Assembly: GCA_021604585.1 (NCBI GenBank)
Contig: BQJG01000017.1
Span: forward strand, 1 to 55,533
DNA length: 55,533 bases
Direction of reading: 5' to 3'
DNA from: Hyphococcus sp.
Lineage (GTDB): Bacteria > Pseudomonadota > Alphaproteobacteria > Caulobacterales > Parvularculaceae
This document shows, piece by piece, positions 16,261-25,593 of this stretch. Each line of letters opens with the position of its first letter. Position 1 is the first letter of the stretch. Below the pieces are notes generated by a model. The model did not search any database. It had not been told where the DNA came from and saw only the letters and a list, made by a program, of their open reading frames with translations. A program made the position numbers and the translations under genes.

Positions 16261-19104
16261 TTAATGGCCGCCCAAGGGGTGATTGGCAGTAGACTCCGCG
16301 CCGCAGCCCGTAGACCCGCTTTGCAGTTCGGCGAGCATTCCAGCATTTAAATCAGCCGATTCCGCATCCTCTTCAGCATTGCGAGCAATGAAGTCCCGAT
16401 ATGTCAGACAGGAGTCCATATCTGCATCAGCAATACTGAGGTCGTTCATGCCGTCGATGATATCTTCGTTCAGAATCGGCTGGATATCGATTTCCGTCTC
16501 GGCAAAACCCTGTTTAGTCGGATTTGGTGTTGTGTCTGCGGCCATAGTTTCAGTTATCGGGCTAGTCGTTTCATCTGTTGTAAACGCGAAATCGGATTTA
16601 TCGATCAAGTCCGGCGGCAAATCTGATGGCGCGATGATGGCAGGTGTCACAACCGGCGGTTCAGCTGCGGCCACTCCTGATGGCGAAACGACTGGGGCTA
16701 AAGTTGGAACTTCATCGTTTGTTTGTTTCACTTTGCTTTGCCGCGTGTTCTTGTCATTTCTCCGCGAGGGAAGCGGTTCTTCAGAAAACGCAATTGGGGA
16801 GGTTTCTTTCAAATCGTTTCCCGGAGCGATGAGCGGCGCGCCAATATCACCAGGCATATGCAGAGGGTTCCGCATAGCATAGCGTCTTGCACGATCCGCA
16901 GTACGTGCGGGCAGGGGGGGCAAAGCTTGCGTTCCATAGGGTGCTGCGGCTTGAGCTAGGACCAATGATGGTTCTGGGGCCTTGGCGACACGATGCAACG
17001 CGCCGCCACGTTCAATATCTGCCTGAAGCCTGCCAGGTATCGGTTTATCGCTGAGACGCCCCCTGTAGACTTGGATATTTTCCAACACTCGCTGCACGTA
17101 ATTTCGTGTCTCAGAGAAAGGGATTAGCTCGACCCAATCCAGAGGGTCCACTGCATCGCTGCGCGGATCGCCGTATTGAGTTACCCACTGGTCTACTCGT
17201 GCAGCCCCAGCGTTGTAAGCGGCCAGGGTCATGATCAGTGATCCGTCAAACCGATCCATCAAATGCGAGACATGAGCAGAACCGATGGTCATGTTGTAAA
17301 CAGGATCATCGAGCAAAGCGTTACGAGAGTAGAGCATTCCTTCCTTGCGAGCAGTAATCTGTGCTGTGGTTGGAATGAGCTGCATAACGCCGCGTGCGCC
17401 GGCGCGTGAAAAAGCACGCGGATTGAATTCGCTCTCTTGCCGCGAGAGGCCCAGAATAATTTCTGGAGCTACAAATCGTGATGCTTCATCCGGCACAAAA
17501 ACTAACGGATACGCTACTTCAGGCGAAAAAGCGCCGCGCTGGATTGCGACCTTGCCGGCGCGAACCGTTAGATGAGGCGCGCCTTCTCCGTCAGTTAGTT
17601 TTGCAAGCTCCATATATTCGCCAGGCCGTTCAAGCTGGTCGTCGACGTGGTAGGCGAAGACCATAAACTCGTATTCAAGATCGAGGTCGCTGAGTATGCG
17701 AAGGGCGGCGACAGTGGGCCTTGCTGAAAACAGCGCCCGGTCTTCTGGTGACGATTGAACTGGTGCAGGAAACTTCGATAAGGAATATGCGCCCCCGACT
17801 GCCTCCGCCGCCAATTGGCCGTAATACGAGTAGTAGTTCTGTGCAGCATTTGCGTAGTATATTCTTGCTTCGCTCTCATGTCCCTGCGCGGCTGCTGCAC
17901 GACCGAGCCAGTATTGAGCACGCGAAGTAGAAATTGGTGACGCCACTTCGGAAGCCAAAGCTTTGAAATGGATTTCGGCCCGCTCAGGAGCGTTCAAGAA
18001 ACGTAGTGCAATCCAGCCAGCGTAAAATTCCGCTTCTGCATAGTCAGCTCCTTCAGTCATGCGATGATCTGCTGCAACTGTGTAGGCATCTGCAAATCGC
18101 CCATTTTTGAGGGCCCATCGCATGAGCAAGTTGCGTTCGCTCCACCACCTGCCGCCGTCACGGACAGCATCTGGGTCTTCTGGAGCCATTGAGGCAAGCG
18201 CCAGCGCATACTGTTCTTCGCCACGACGTCGATGATACCTTACCGCCGCGAGCAAAACGCCGGGGTCCAACTTGTCGTTCTCAGGTAGACGGTCGTACAG
18301 TTTCTGTGCCGTTGATGCCTGCAAAAGTAGCGCTGATCGCGCTTCTGCTTTGCGGCGCTCATCGCTATCAAGGTACGGAAAAACACGCCGGGCGTTGGTC
18401 ACCTGACGTCCCCATAAGAGCCGGTCAACCCGCGCGGCATGGTCTTCTTTTGTAAGCTTATTGGCGTAGTCAGCGAGAATTTGTTTTTCTTCTGCGAGGG
18501 TTAACGTCTCGTTTAGCCACGCGTCACGAATTTGCTGTTCACCGCCGATTTTGTCCCCAACAGCAAAAAGCGCTTTCGCTAATCGTAATTTTCCGATTCC
18601 AGTCACGGGCTCGCGGCTATCAAAAAAAGCCAGCACCTGATCGGCAGGTGCTGAGCTGGGAATCTTTTTTTCGACAAACGCATGAATACGGGCGCGAGCA
18701 GGCCAGTCAGGATTCGAATCCAAAAATGAATCTGCGACGTTAAAATCAACCGAAGGATCCTCGGCCATAAAGTACATCCACTGTCCAAGTCCTTTTGCTA
18801 TAGGGTCGGACACGAGATCGATGAGGGTTACGGCGGTAGGATATTGCCGCGCCTTTAGCGCTGCTGCAGCGGCGAGCAAGCGCTCCTTGTCTCCGCGGGT
18901 CATATAGGCCGGACCTGGCGCGGGCGGTTTCACGCGCGGCGAGAGAGATGCCATGCTGGCTTCTGCCGTATTTGGGACGAGACCCAGCGCTAAAGTGAGC
19001 ACAGCAACTGCTGCGCCCAAAAAGTTGGCCCCCCTCCTCAAAAAGCGCCTCTCCAACCCATTAGCCAATCCGTTGGCCATCCCCTTGGGCGCTGAACGCA
19101 TCAT
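16261..19104 (-). CDS. Soluble lytic murein transglycosylase (Slt family) with long C-terminal tail
   Basis: Cleaves peptidoglycan glycan strands in the periplasm with formation of 1,6-anhydro-MurNAc. Numbered from the upstream GTG at 19143: signal peptide or anchor around residues 38-62 (FLGAAVAVLTLALGL), a helical superhelix of degenerate TPR-like repeats (about 90-550), and an SLT catalytic domain (about 565-690). The catalytic Glu is in SRQESEFNP (about 571), followed by GVMQLIP and AAYNAG. About 260 further residues rich in Pro, Thr, Ser, Asp and Glu end in a Cys-containing tail; E. coli Slt70 is near 645 residues in total. The ATG at 19102-19104 is chosen because GGGAG lies 9 nt upstream; a GTG at 19141-19143 with AGGA upstream is the alternative. 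It is divergent from dapA. Confidence 0.9.
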   Translation of the reverse strand: MMRSAPKGMANGLANGLERRFLRRGANFLGAAVAVLTLALGLVPNTAEASMASLSPRVKPPAPGPAYMTRGDKERLLAAAAALKARQYPTAVTLIDLVSDPIAKGLGQWMYFMAEDPSVDFNVADSFLDSNPDWPARARIHAFVEKKIPSSAPADQVLAFFDSREPVTGIGKLRLAKALFAVGDKIGGEQQIRDAWLNETLTLAEEKQILADYANKLTKEDHAARVDRLLWGRQVTNARRVFPYLDSDERRKAEARSALLLQASTAQKLYDRLPENDKLDPGVLLAAVRYHRRRGEEQYALALASMAPEDPDAVRDGGRWWSERNLLMRWALKNGRFADAYTVAADHRMTEGADYAEAEFYAGWIALRFLNAPERAEIHFKALASEVASPISTSRAQYWLGRAAAAQGHESEARIYYANAAQNYYSYYGQLAAEAVGGAYSLSKFPAPVQSSPEDRALFSARPTVAALRILSDLDLEYEFMVFAYHVDDQLERPGEYMELAKLTDGEGAPHLTVRAGKVAIQRGAFSPEVAYPLVFVPDEASRFVAPEIILGLSRQESEFNPRAFSRAGARGVMQLIPTTAQITARKEGMLYSRNALLDDPVYNMTIGSAHVSHLMDRFDGSLIMTLAAYNAGAARVDQWVTQYGDPRSDAVDPLDWVELIPFSETRNYVQRVLENIQVYRGRLSDKPIPGRLQADIERGGALHRVAKAPEPSLVLAQAAAPYGTQALPPLPARTADRARRYAMRNPLHMPGDIGAPLIAPGNDLKETSPIAFSEEPLPSRRNDKNTRQSKVKQTNDEVPTLAPVVSPSGVAAAEPPVVTPAIIAPSDLPPDLIDKSDFAFTTDETTSPITETMAADTTPNPTKQGFAETEIDIQPILNEDIIDGMNDLSIADADMDSCLTYRDFIARNAEEDAESADLNAGMLAELQSGSTGCGAESTANHPLGGH

Positions 19105-19236
19105 ACAGTCGAACTCCCGCATCAAACCACTATTCGGCCCCACAATAGCCCAATCCTATCGGCATCAAAACAGGCGGCGCTTGCTGAATCCGCCATGTGG
19201 CGGTATCGAGAGCTTAATTTTGAGAAAATCGAGCCA

Positions 19237-20118
19237 ATGAAACAGTTTAAAGGGTCCATCACGGCCCTGGTGACCCCATTTAGAAACGGCGCCGTCGATG
19301 AACGCGCCTTCCAACAGTTGGTCGAGCGCCAGATCGCGGCCGGCACGCACGGCTTGGTTCCCGTGGGGACGACCGGGGAATCGGCAACATTGTCTGACGA
19401 GGAGCATGAACGCGTCGTAACCTTATGTGTTGAGGCGGCGGCTGGCCGTGTCCCGGTTATCGGCGGGGCTGGGTCCAATGAGACCGCTTATGCTATTTCT
19501 ATGGCCAAGCGCCTTGAAAAGACAGGCGTCGACGCGATCCTTTCGGTGACTGGTTATTATAATCGCCCAAATCAGGCAGGGCTTGTTGCACATTATACAG
19601 CCCTGCACGAAGCCACGAATATTCCTATCATTCTTTACAACATACCCGCTCGAACCGTCGTGGGTCTCTCAAGAGAGACGATGGCGACACTATCGCAGCT
19701 AGAGCGTATTGTCGGTGTGAAAGATGCAACTGGAGATCTGGCTCGCGTCGCATTACAGCGCAAAGAATGCCGGAAGAATTTTGTACAGCTGTCTGGTGAG
19801 GACATGACGGCTGTAGGATTCAACGCAATGGGCGGCGCCGGGTGCATTTCGGTTGCATCCAATGTTGCGCCAGAGCTTTGCGCGCATATGCAGGAAGCGT
19901 GTCTAAATGATGATTACGTTACAGCCCGTATGCTGCAAGATCGCCTTGCGCCCTTGATTGACGCCCTGTTCTCTGACGCGAGCCCTGGCCCAACAAAATA
20001 TGCATTGTCGCTAATGGGGCAGTGCGCCGACGAGCTCCGGTTACCGATGGTTGCGCCGAGCGACGCTTCTAAATCCAAGATAGAGAGCGCTCTTAAAGAG
20101 CTTGGCTTGATTGACTAA
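19237..20118 (+). CDS. dapA: 4-hydroxy-tetrahydrodipicolinate synthase
   Basis: Condenses pyruvate with aspartate semialdehyde, the first committed step of the lysine and meso-diaminopimelate pathway, in the cytoplasm. 293 residues, the family's normal length. Visible hallmarks: GTTGES substrate motif (about residue 43), the YYNRP and YNIPARTV segments carrying the proton-relay Tyr (about 133), the Schiff-base Lys in GVKDATGD (about 161), and the GGAGCISV segment. The start is placed at MKQFKGSITALVTPF; the open frame extends 14 codons upstream, but that part is not conserved in the family. The stop overlaps the smpB start by one base (TAATG), so the pair is cotranscribed. A peptidoglycan precursor link with the adjacent slt gene is possible. 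Confidence 0.97.
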   Translation: MKQFKGSITALVTPFRNGAVDERAFQQLVERQIAAGTHGLVPVGTTGESATLSDEEHERVVTLCVEAAAGRVPVIGGAGSNETAYAISMAKRLEKTGVDAILSVTGYYNRPNQAGLVAHYTALHEATNIPIILYNIPARTVVGLSRETMATLSQLERIVGVKDATGDLARVALQRKECRKNFVQLSGEDMTAVGFNAMGGAGCISVASNVAPELCAHMQEACLNDDYVTARMLQDRLAPLIDALFSDASPGPTKYALSLMGQCADELRLPMVAPSDASKSKIESALKELGLID

Positions 20119-20591
20119 TGACTTCCAAAAATAAAGAGGGACGCAAAATCGTAGCGGAAAACCGTCGTGCGCGTCATGAATTTTTTGTTGAAGATGTTGT
20201 TGAGGCAGGGCTCGTATTAACCGGTACTGAAGTTAAGGCGCTGCGCGAAGGCAAGGCGAATATCGCTGAAAGCTATGCATCGCCGGAAGAAGGCGCGATC
20301 TGGCTAATCAACGCAAACATTCCAGAATACTCTGCCGGCAATCGTGAGAATCATGAGCCTAAACGCAAACGCAAATTACTATTGCATAAGCGAGAATACC
20401 AACGCCTGGCGCAGGCGGTAGAGCGTAAAGGTTATACCCTTACCCCATTAAAGCTTTACTTTAACGAGCGTGGACGAGCCAAATTGGAGCTTGGTCTCGC
20501 GCTCGGTAAAAAGCTGCACGACAAGCGAGATACAGCCAAGGACAGGGATTGGAGCCGACAAAAGCAGCGGTTGCTTCGTGATCGCGGTTAA
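20118..20591 (+). CDS. smpB: SsrA-binding protein
   Basis: 157-residue tmRNA-binding protein needed for trans-translation, which rescues ribosomes stalled on broken messages. Hallmarks: NRRARHEFFVEDVVEAGLVL at the start, TGTEVKALREGKANI, the central PKRKRKLLLHKREY basic segment, and a basic C-terminal tail (DKRDTAKDRDWSRQKQR) that enters the ribosomal A site. Length and order are canonical. It is translationally coupled to dapA. Its last four bases overlap the convergent popA-like gene. Confidence 0.97.
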   Translation: MTSKNKEGRKIVAENRRARHEFFVEDVVEAGLVLTGTEVKALREGKANIAESYASPEEGAIWLINANIPEYSAGNRENHEPKRKRKLLLHKREYQRLAQAVERKGYTLTPLKLYFNERGRAKLELGLALGKKLHDKRDTAKDRDWSRQKQRLLRDRG

Positions 20592-21928
20592 AGAACTTCT
20601 GTGACAGGAATCTCTGCGTTTTCTCGTAAAACTGCCAATGCGAGCGCGACGCTTTCCTCAATACAATGGCCTTCAGGGCGAGCGCATGCGGCAAGACCAA
20701 CATGTATGCCATAGAGCAGGTCATCATTCGCGCTGCGAAAGACAGTATTTTCGAGTACTCCCTTTATTCTAAGCGCTGCTTTCTCAGCATTTTTTCCTGT
20801 CGTTGCCGGCATCAGTAGAAGGAAAATGTCTGGTGCTATTCTCGCTACTATATCTTCGGCCCGTGTTACGCGGTTGATCAGTCGTACAGCCTGATGCAAC
20901 GCCCGCTTTCCAGGTTCCGGTTCGCCATGACCTTTCGATTCTGTCTCTATGCGCAGCGCTACTAGTGCTAAGGATCTTCCAGTCTGGTCCGCGCGCGCAC
21001 ACACTCGAGCTCCGTGTTCTGCGAGAAATGTTGCCGTGAAAGCGCCGGAGGAGGGGTCTCTAACACTATCGCCTTCACAGGCTTGAAGAAAACGGCGCAT
21101 CGTTTTGAGAAGCCGTGAGCGCTTGGCCGAAATTTGAATTTTGGAAGCAAGATCGGAGGCGATTTGGCTGGCGAGCAAGAAGTCCATTGCACCCCGTAAG
21201 ACATATGTTGCGGTCTGGTCAGGGTCTTCGAGCGGAAAAATGATCGGCATGCCTGAATGTTTAGGGTGGCGTCGCAAAGATCGCACTAAACTCATTAATG
21301 GGTCTGAATCGCTTTTAGGAAGAAAAACGGCAGCGTCGAATTCGGCCGTTTCTATCGCTCGCAAAGCCTGGCCAGCTGAAAACACACAAACACACTGCTC
21401 GGTCACGGATTGAAGAGAGTTGAGTACCGTTAGCGCCAGTGGGCTAGGTTCACCAGCAATCAGGACTTTAAGAGGCGAGGCCGGAGCTGATATTGCCGGA
21501 AATTCATTGAGTCTGCTCAATGTAGCGAGCGTTTTTAATCTCTCCCCGGTTTCTTCTGCGATATTTCTGAGGCGCAAAATCTGCCTGCATCGCTCAATCA
21601 GCCCATCAGGCGAAGTGAGCACGGTCACCAGCTCTCCATGCCGGCGAAGCGCTTTGCGGGCCGTTTCATTGAGGTAACAATCGATAATAAGCAATATGGA
21701 GGAGTCCGGTGAGCTCTTACGTAGCAGGGCCGCAATTGTCCGTGCCTTCCGGCTTGAGACTTGCCGGCCACGTAGATCAATGAGGCCAATGTCGCCGTAC
21801 CCCTTGTCCTCAACCGAGACCAGTTCATAGCCATTGTCAGCGAAACTTAAAGTTAACGCATTGCGCGATTCTTCGTCGCCCACATAGATGATGCGCGCTT
21901 TCGACTCAGCACCTATCGTTTCTTGCAT
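20588..21928 (-). CDS. PopA-like c-di-GMP receptor (REC-REC-degenerate GGDEF)
   Basis: 446 residues: receiver-like domain 1 (about 10-125, candidate phospho-acceptor Asp51 in GLIDLRG), receiver-like domain 2 (about 150-275, where the acceptor position FDAAVFLPK lacks an Asp), and a GGDEF-type domain (about 285-440). The catalytic motif is destroyed: APDIF at 365-369 replaces GG[DE]EF. The inhibitory-site motif RxxD is intact as RAED (356-359), five residues upstream as in true cyclases. That is the pattern of Caulobacter PopA, a PleD paralogue that binds c-di-GMP at its I-site and helps deliver CtrA to ClpXP. I infer a c-di-GMP effector without cyclase activity; orthology to PopA is probable but unproven. 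Convergent with smpB, overlapping by 4 bp. Confidence 0.8.
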   Translation of the reverse strand: MQETIGAESKARIIYVGDEESRNALTLSFADNGYELVSVEDKGYGDIGLIDLRGRQVSSRKARTIAALLRKSSPDSSILLIIDCYLNETARKALRRHGELVTVLTSPDGLIERCRQILRLRNIAEETGERLKTLATLSRLNEFPAISAPASPLKVLIAGEPSPLALTVLNSLQSVTEQCVCVFSAGQALRAIETAEFDAAVFLPKSDSDPLMSLVRSLRRHPKHSGMPIIFPLEDPDQTATYVLRGAMDFLLASQIASDLASKIQISAKRSRLLKTMRRFLQACEGDSVRDPSSGAFTATFLAEHGARVCARADQTGRSLALVALRIETESKGHGEPEPGKRALHQAVRLINRVTRAEDIVARIAPDIFLLLMPATTGKNAEKAALRIKGVLENTVFRSANDDLLYGIHVGLAACARPEGHCIEESVALALAVLRENAEIPVTEVL

Positions 21929-21966
21929 TTAGTCACCCGGCCGGAGGCTTTTAAGCGCCTTATTGG

Positions 21967-23793
21967 TTAGCGCGGCGTGCGCGCTGCCGGGAGTTTATTC
22001 AAGATACGGGCCGTATCAGGGTCTGATTCCATGACAGATGGTAGCTCCTCTTGTGAAGCTGCGACCTTGACGAATGAGCCACCAGAAAGGCAGATGTCGT
22101 CTTCGCCTATTGCGGGAAAAACTCCGCTTGCCGCCCGCTCTTGATAGCAAGGAAGAGCGGCTAGAAATTCTTGAGGTTTTTGGTCAGGTCCAGCTTCGCG
22201 ATAGAGCTGAGCTGTTGAAACACCCACATAGCGCCAATGCCACGGTTCATAACTGTCTTCACCAGGTAAATAATCATTGCCTGGGGGATAAGAGAGAATA
22301 AACCCGAACCGATATGCGTTTTCTTCAAAACATTGATACGCGCGATCCGACGGTCGCATGAAGCGATTGTCGACATTCACATCGGCTGCGAGGCCAGTTT
22401 GGTGCTCCGACATGCCGGGTGGGGTTACCGTGCCCTTATCGCCTATATTGGCGTATAGCACACGTTGTGTTGAATAGGACCTATACCCGGAACGAAGTGA
22501 AATCCTCTCGCCAGATTCAGAACGGCAAAGTGAAATCAATTGAGCCAGCCGCACCGGCAAGTTTGCCTCTCTTTGATCCGCCTCAGAGTCTCCTGCAAGA
22601 CGAAGTTTCATCTCGTCAATGTTTGGCGACTTGGCGGTTGGTATTGAGAATTCAGCCGCCGAAACGAGGTCGGTCGGAGAATAACCTGGTTCCAATAGAA
22701 ATTGCTGGGAAACAGGACGGTTAATGTCTTCGCGACGATCCCGCTCTCGATTGACCGCGTAGCGCTGCGCGCCGAAAGCGTCTCGGAACAGATTACGCAT
22801 GTGTTCCTGAAGCGCCTGCGCTTCGGTAAACCTCTGCTGTTTTTCGTAGATGCCTGCAAGGAGTTTTATGTAAAGGCTGAGATCAGGGCTGTTTGCGCCT
22901 TTTATCTGCTCTTGGGCATGAAAGGCGTCGAGATATAGTTTTTCGGCGTCATCTAGGCGGCCCATTCCGGCATAGACTGGTCCCAGAACAATCGTCAATT
23001 GCACCGTGTCTTGATGACTTTTTCCGAGAAGTTTTGATCTGATAAGATAAGCCGAAGACAAAAGCCCTGCCGCCGCGTATGCGCTATCCTCGCGCATTGC
23101 ATAGAACGCTCCTAGCGACGACATGTTTTGTGCGGTCGCTAACTGCTCTTCTCGAGTCCCGCTCGTAGGTTCATAGGGGCGTGCATGATTAAGCGCTTCA
23201 GTGAATAACTTTCCAGCCTCTGCAACGCGTAGAGCATAAAATCCGCTAATAGCATTCGGATCTTCGGTTTCCGAACGAGCTGCTTCATCTCCTGCTAGCT
23301 CCAAAAATGACGCATAGATTGCAACCGCCGATTCAATATCTTCCGACAGGATGGATGAGTGAGCGAGCTTGTGTTCAAATTCGGCGCGCTCTCTTTCGGA
23401 CAAGCGCTGCGATGATTTGGTGGAAAGCGCGAGGCGAAAAAGTTCGGCGGCACGATCATGCCGCTTGCGCGCCAATTCAGCGTCGGCGACTCGAAGCATG
23501 AAGGGCGAAAGCGTTTCCAGGCTTTCTCCATCCCGAGTGAGAATTTTCAGGGCCCGTTCCCCGTGCGTTGCCGCCCGTCTCTCAGCACCTTGCGAAGTAA
23601 GTTGATCGAATCGAAACTTGGCAGCATTCGCATCAACGCGCACTGCAATGTTGAAATAAATGGCAAAAGATACCGCCAAAGCCAAAAAGGCCCCAGCTAA
23701 ATATGTTGGCGAACGCAACGCCATCGCCCCAAAAAACCCCTCGACTAGGCCGCACCGGGCCTCAATTTGTCCCCGAAACGGTGACTTTATCAC
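21967..23793 (-). CDS. TPR protein fused to a VanY-type D,D-carboxypeptidase
   Basis: 608 residues from a GTG start; an ATG at 23722-23724 (residue 24) is an alternative just before the membrane helix. One N-terminal transmembrane segment (about 30-50, YLAGAFLALAVSFAIYF) precedes an Ala/Glu-rich helical region (about 55-385) with TPR-like repeats. A C-terminal peptidase M15/VanY domain (about 400-560) shows zinc-ligand motifs SEHQTGLAADV (about 461) and EPWHWRYVG (about 518) plus LRSGYRSY. VanY enzymes remove the terminal D-Ala from peptidoglycan stem peptides. The topology places the enzyme in the periplasm, tethered to the inner membrane. TPR fusion to this domain is uncommon and suggests recruitment to a partner complex. 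Confidence 0.87.
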   Translation of the reverse strand: MIKSPFRGQIEARCGLVEGFFGAMALRSPTYLAGAFLALAVSFAIYFNIAVRVDANAAKFRFDQLTSQGAERRAATHGERALKILTRDGESLETLSPFMLRVADAELARKRHDRAAELFRLALSTKSSQRLSERERAEFEHKLAHSSILSEDIESAVAIYASFLELAGDEAARSETEDPNAISGFYALRVAEAGKLFTEALNHARPYEPTSGTREEQLATAQNMSSLGAFYAMREDSAYAAAGLLSSAYLIRSKLLGKSHQDTVQLTIVLGPVYAGMGRLDDAEKLYLDAFHAQEQIKGANSPDLSLYIKLLAGIYEKQQRFTEAQALQEHMRNLFRDAFGAQRYAVNRERDRREDINRPVSQQFLLEPGYSPTDLVSAAEFSIPTAKSPNIDEMKLRLAGDSEADQREANLPVRLAQLISLCRSESGERISLRSGYRSYSTQRVLYANIGDKGTVTPPGMSEHQTGLAADVNVDNRFMRPSDRAYQCFEENAYRFGFILSYPPGNDYLPGEDSYEPWHWRYVGVSTAQLYREAGPDQKPQEFLAALPCYQERAASGVFPAIGEDDICLSGGSFVKVAASQEELPSVMESDPDTARILNKLPAARTPR

Positions 23794-23898
23794 TCACAGT
23801 CCCAGTACGCGAGCCATTGACAGGGTTTTTTTGGGATCTGCTGGCGCTTCCAGCGCGTTTTAGCTAATTCCGGATCGTCAATTTTGAGAGGTTATGGC

Positions 23899-24639
23899 AT
23901 GGAAGGCGCGGGTAGGCGGCGCATTTATTTAATGCGGCATGGACATGTAGACTATTTTGCGCCGGGCATCACAGATCCTCGGATTGTGCCGCTGACTGAT
24001 GAAGGCGTCGAACAAGCTCAAGCCGCGAGAGACGCGCTCCGCAACGCCCATTTTGACATTGCGGTCTATTCTGGCCTTCCGCGGACGCGGCAAACGGCCG
24101 AAATTGTTCTGGCTGGCAACGAAGCTCCTCCGGAGCTGTTGGCGCATTCGGGCCTGGAAGAAATTAAAAGCGGGTGGATCAAGGCGGTCTCACGCGAAGA
24201 GCTGGCGGCGCGGCTGGCGTTTAGTTTTGATGGCGCTGAGGTGCCAGGCGCCAGTTTCCTGCCGGATGGCGAAACCTTTGAATATGCCCAGAGCCGGATC
24301 ATCGCAGCTCTTGAAGAGCTCGTTCTTGAAAGTAACTGGCGTTCCGCACTTGTGGTCGCTCATGAAGGGGTTAACAGGATTGCACTCGGCTGGGCTTGCG
24401 GTGGAGGACTCTCGACGATTTCAGCCTTTGACCAGGATCTTGCTTGCATAAATTTGATCGATATTGACGTCACGCCAACTTCAGACGGCAAGGGGCTTCA
24501 AATCGAGCGAATGGCCATCAAGGCGCTGAACATGACCGTCTATGACTTTGTCAAAAAAGGGCTTTCCCGATCCAGCCTTGAGCATCTATTCGACGTCGAT
24601 TTTGGCGGCCTTCGTCCGCGGATTGACCCAAGGGGCTAA
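23899..24639 (+). CDS. Histidine phosphatase family protein
   Basis: 246 residues. The phosphoglycerate-mutase-like fold is shown by the RHG motif with the catalytic His (YLMRHGHVD, near residue 12), the SGLPRTRQTAE segment, and the second His in VVAHEGVNR. Such enzymes hydrolyse phosphomonoesters; the substrate cannot be read from sequence. The ATG at 23899 is chosen over the upstream in-frame TTG at 23884 because GAGAGG is 7 nt upstream. A C-terminal extension of about 60 residues (IKALNMTVYDFVKKGLSR...) follows the usual domain. It is divergent from the TPR-VanY gene and upstream of an unknown membrane protein on the same strand. Confidence 0.88.
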   Translation: MEGAGRRRIYLMRHGHVDYFAPGITDPRIVPLTDEGVEQAQAARDALRNAHFDIAVYSGLPRTRQTAEIVLAGNEAPPELLAHSGLEEIKSGWIKAVSREELAARLAFSFDGAEVPGASFLPDGETFEYAQSRIIAALEELVLESNWRSALVVAHEGVNRIALGWACGGGLSTISAFDQDLACINLIDIDVTPTSDGKGLQIERMAIKALNMTVYDFVKKGLSRSSLEHLFDVDFGGLRPRIDPRG

Positions 24640-24718
24640 AAATCTTCGCTTATACAGCCTTAAACCCTTCGCAAATTTGTGGTTAAATCAAGCTTGGGGT
24701 TTGTGAGGGAGTATTCAG

Positions 24719-25570
24719 ATGCCATATGGAGTTAAGCAAGGCGTAAAAACGCCTGGCAATTTCACGGCTGCCGACATGGCGGGCCTAGCGCTTTCAGGTT
24801 CAGCGGGCATCATTGCTGCGTTGGTCACAGACTATCAACAGCAAGGCGAGTCATCAGCACTCTTCACCATCAACCAGTGGGTCGTGCAACTCGGCACGAT
24901 TTTGGGTTTTTCGGATATTCCGCTTTGGATGGTGGTTATAGGCATGACGGCCGTTGGCGCCGGATCTATATTCTATTTTCAGCCGATCACTCGGCAAGGC
25001 GCATTTGCACAGGGCTTTGGACTTCTTGCTGTGTTGATGACGGCGATCCCCGCCAACTTAGCGGGCGGCCTGCAAGGCATAAACGAAAACCTTCCAGGAC
25101 TAGAACCCGCCTCATCTCTCGAAGCCTCAACTGAGGCGCGTGTTTATAAAGCAGCATATTCCGCAGAAGCCGTTTACACCGAAATTCAAGATCGTCGCGG
25201 TCCTGATAAATACGATGTGCATCTAACCATCAACTTTGCAGACGGCTTGCCTGCAGACGTAGATACAATGATCCGTCAGGGGTCGTTGCGGGGACGGCTT
25301 CATAACGAAGATACAAAAGAGACGTGGAATTTGTTTCGCACCTCGGGCGGAACGGTAAGGCGTGATGGTAACTCGCTCGTCATTCATGCGGGCGTTCCTG
25401 CACGATCTCCTTCAGCGAGGCTTTGGGTTCGCGTGGAAGCTCAAGGGTACGCCATCCAACTGGAGTCTTATCAAGCCCAAATCGGAGATACAGTTGACTG
25501 GACCATTGACCTGACACCATCAAGTATGCCGCTATTTGTGCAGCGATTGGGCAAGAGCTACTGGTTTTAG
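24719..25570 (+). CDS. Unknown membrane protein with C-terminal soluble domain
   Basis: 283 residues, no family recognised. Three hydrophobic segments are visible (about 20-40, 67-87 and 94-117), then an Ala/Glu linker and a beta-rich soluble domain of about 140 residues containing VHLTINFADGLP, an arginine-rich turn and WVRVEAQGYAIQLESYQ. The end is FVQRLGKSYWF. The soluble half looks like a small beta-sandwich, possibly on the periplasmic side. A strong Shine-Dalgarno (GAGGGAG) precedes the ATG. It is 79 bp downstream of the histidine phosphatase and may share its transcript. Confidence 0.75.
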   Translation: MPYGVKQGVKTPGNFTAADMAGLALSGSAGIIAALVTDYQQQGESSALFTINQWVVQLGTILGFSDIPLWMVVIGMTAVGAGSIFYFQPITRQGAFAQGFGLLAVLMTAIPANLAGGLQGINENLPGLEPASSLEASTEARVYKAAYSAEAVYTEIQDRRGPDKYDVHLTINFADGLPADVDTMIRQGSLRGRLHNEDTKETWNLFRTSGGTVRRDGNSLVIHAGVPARSPSARLWVRVEAQGYAIQLESYQAQIGDTVDWTIDLTPSSMPLFVQRLGKSYWF

Positions 25571-25593
25571 TTTGCTTAACTCGTAGTTTAATC

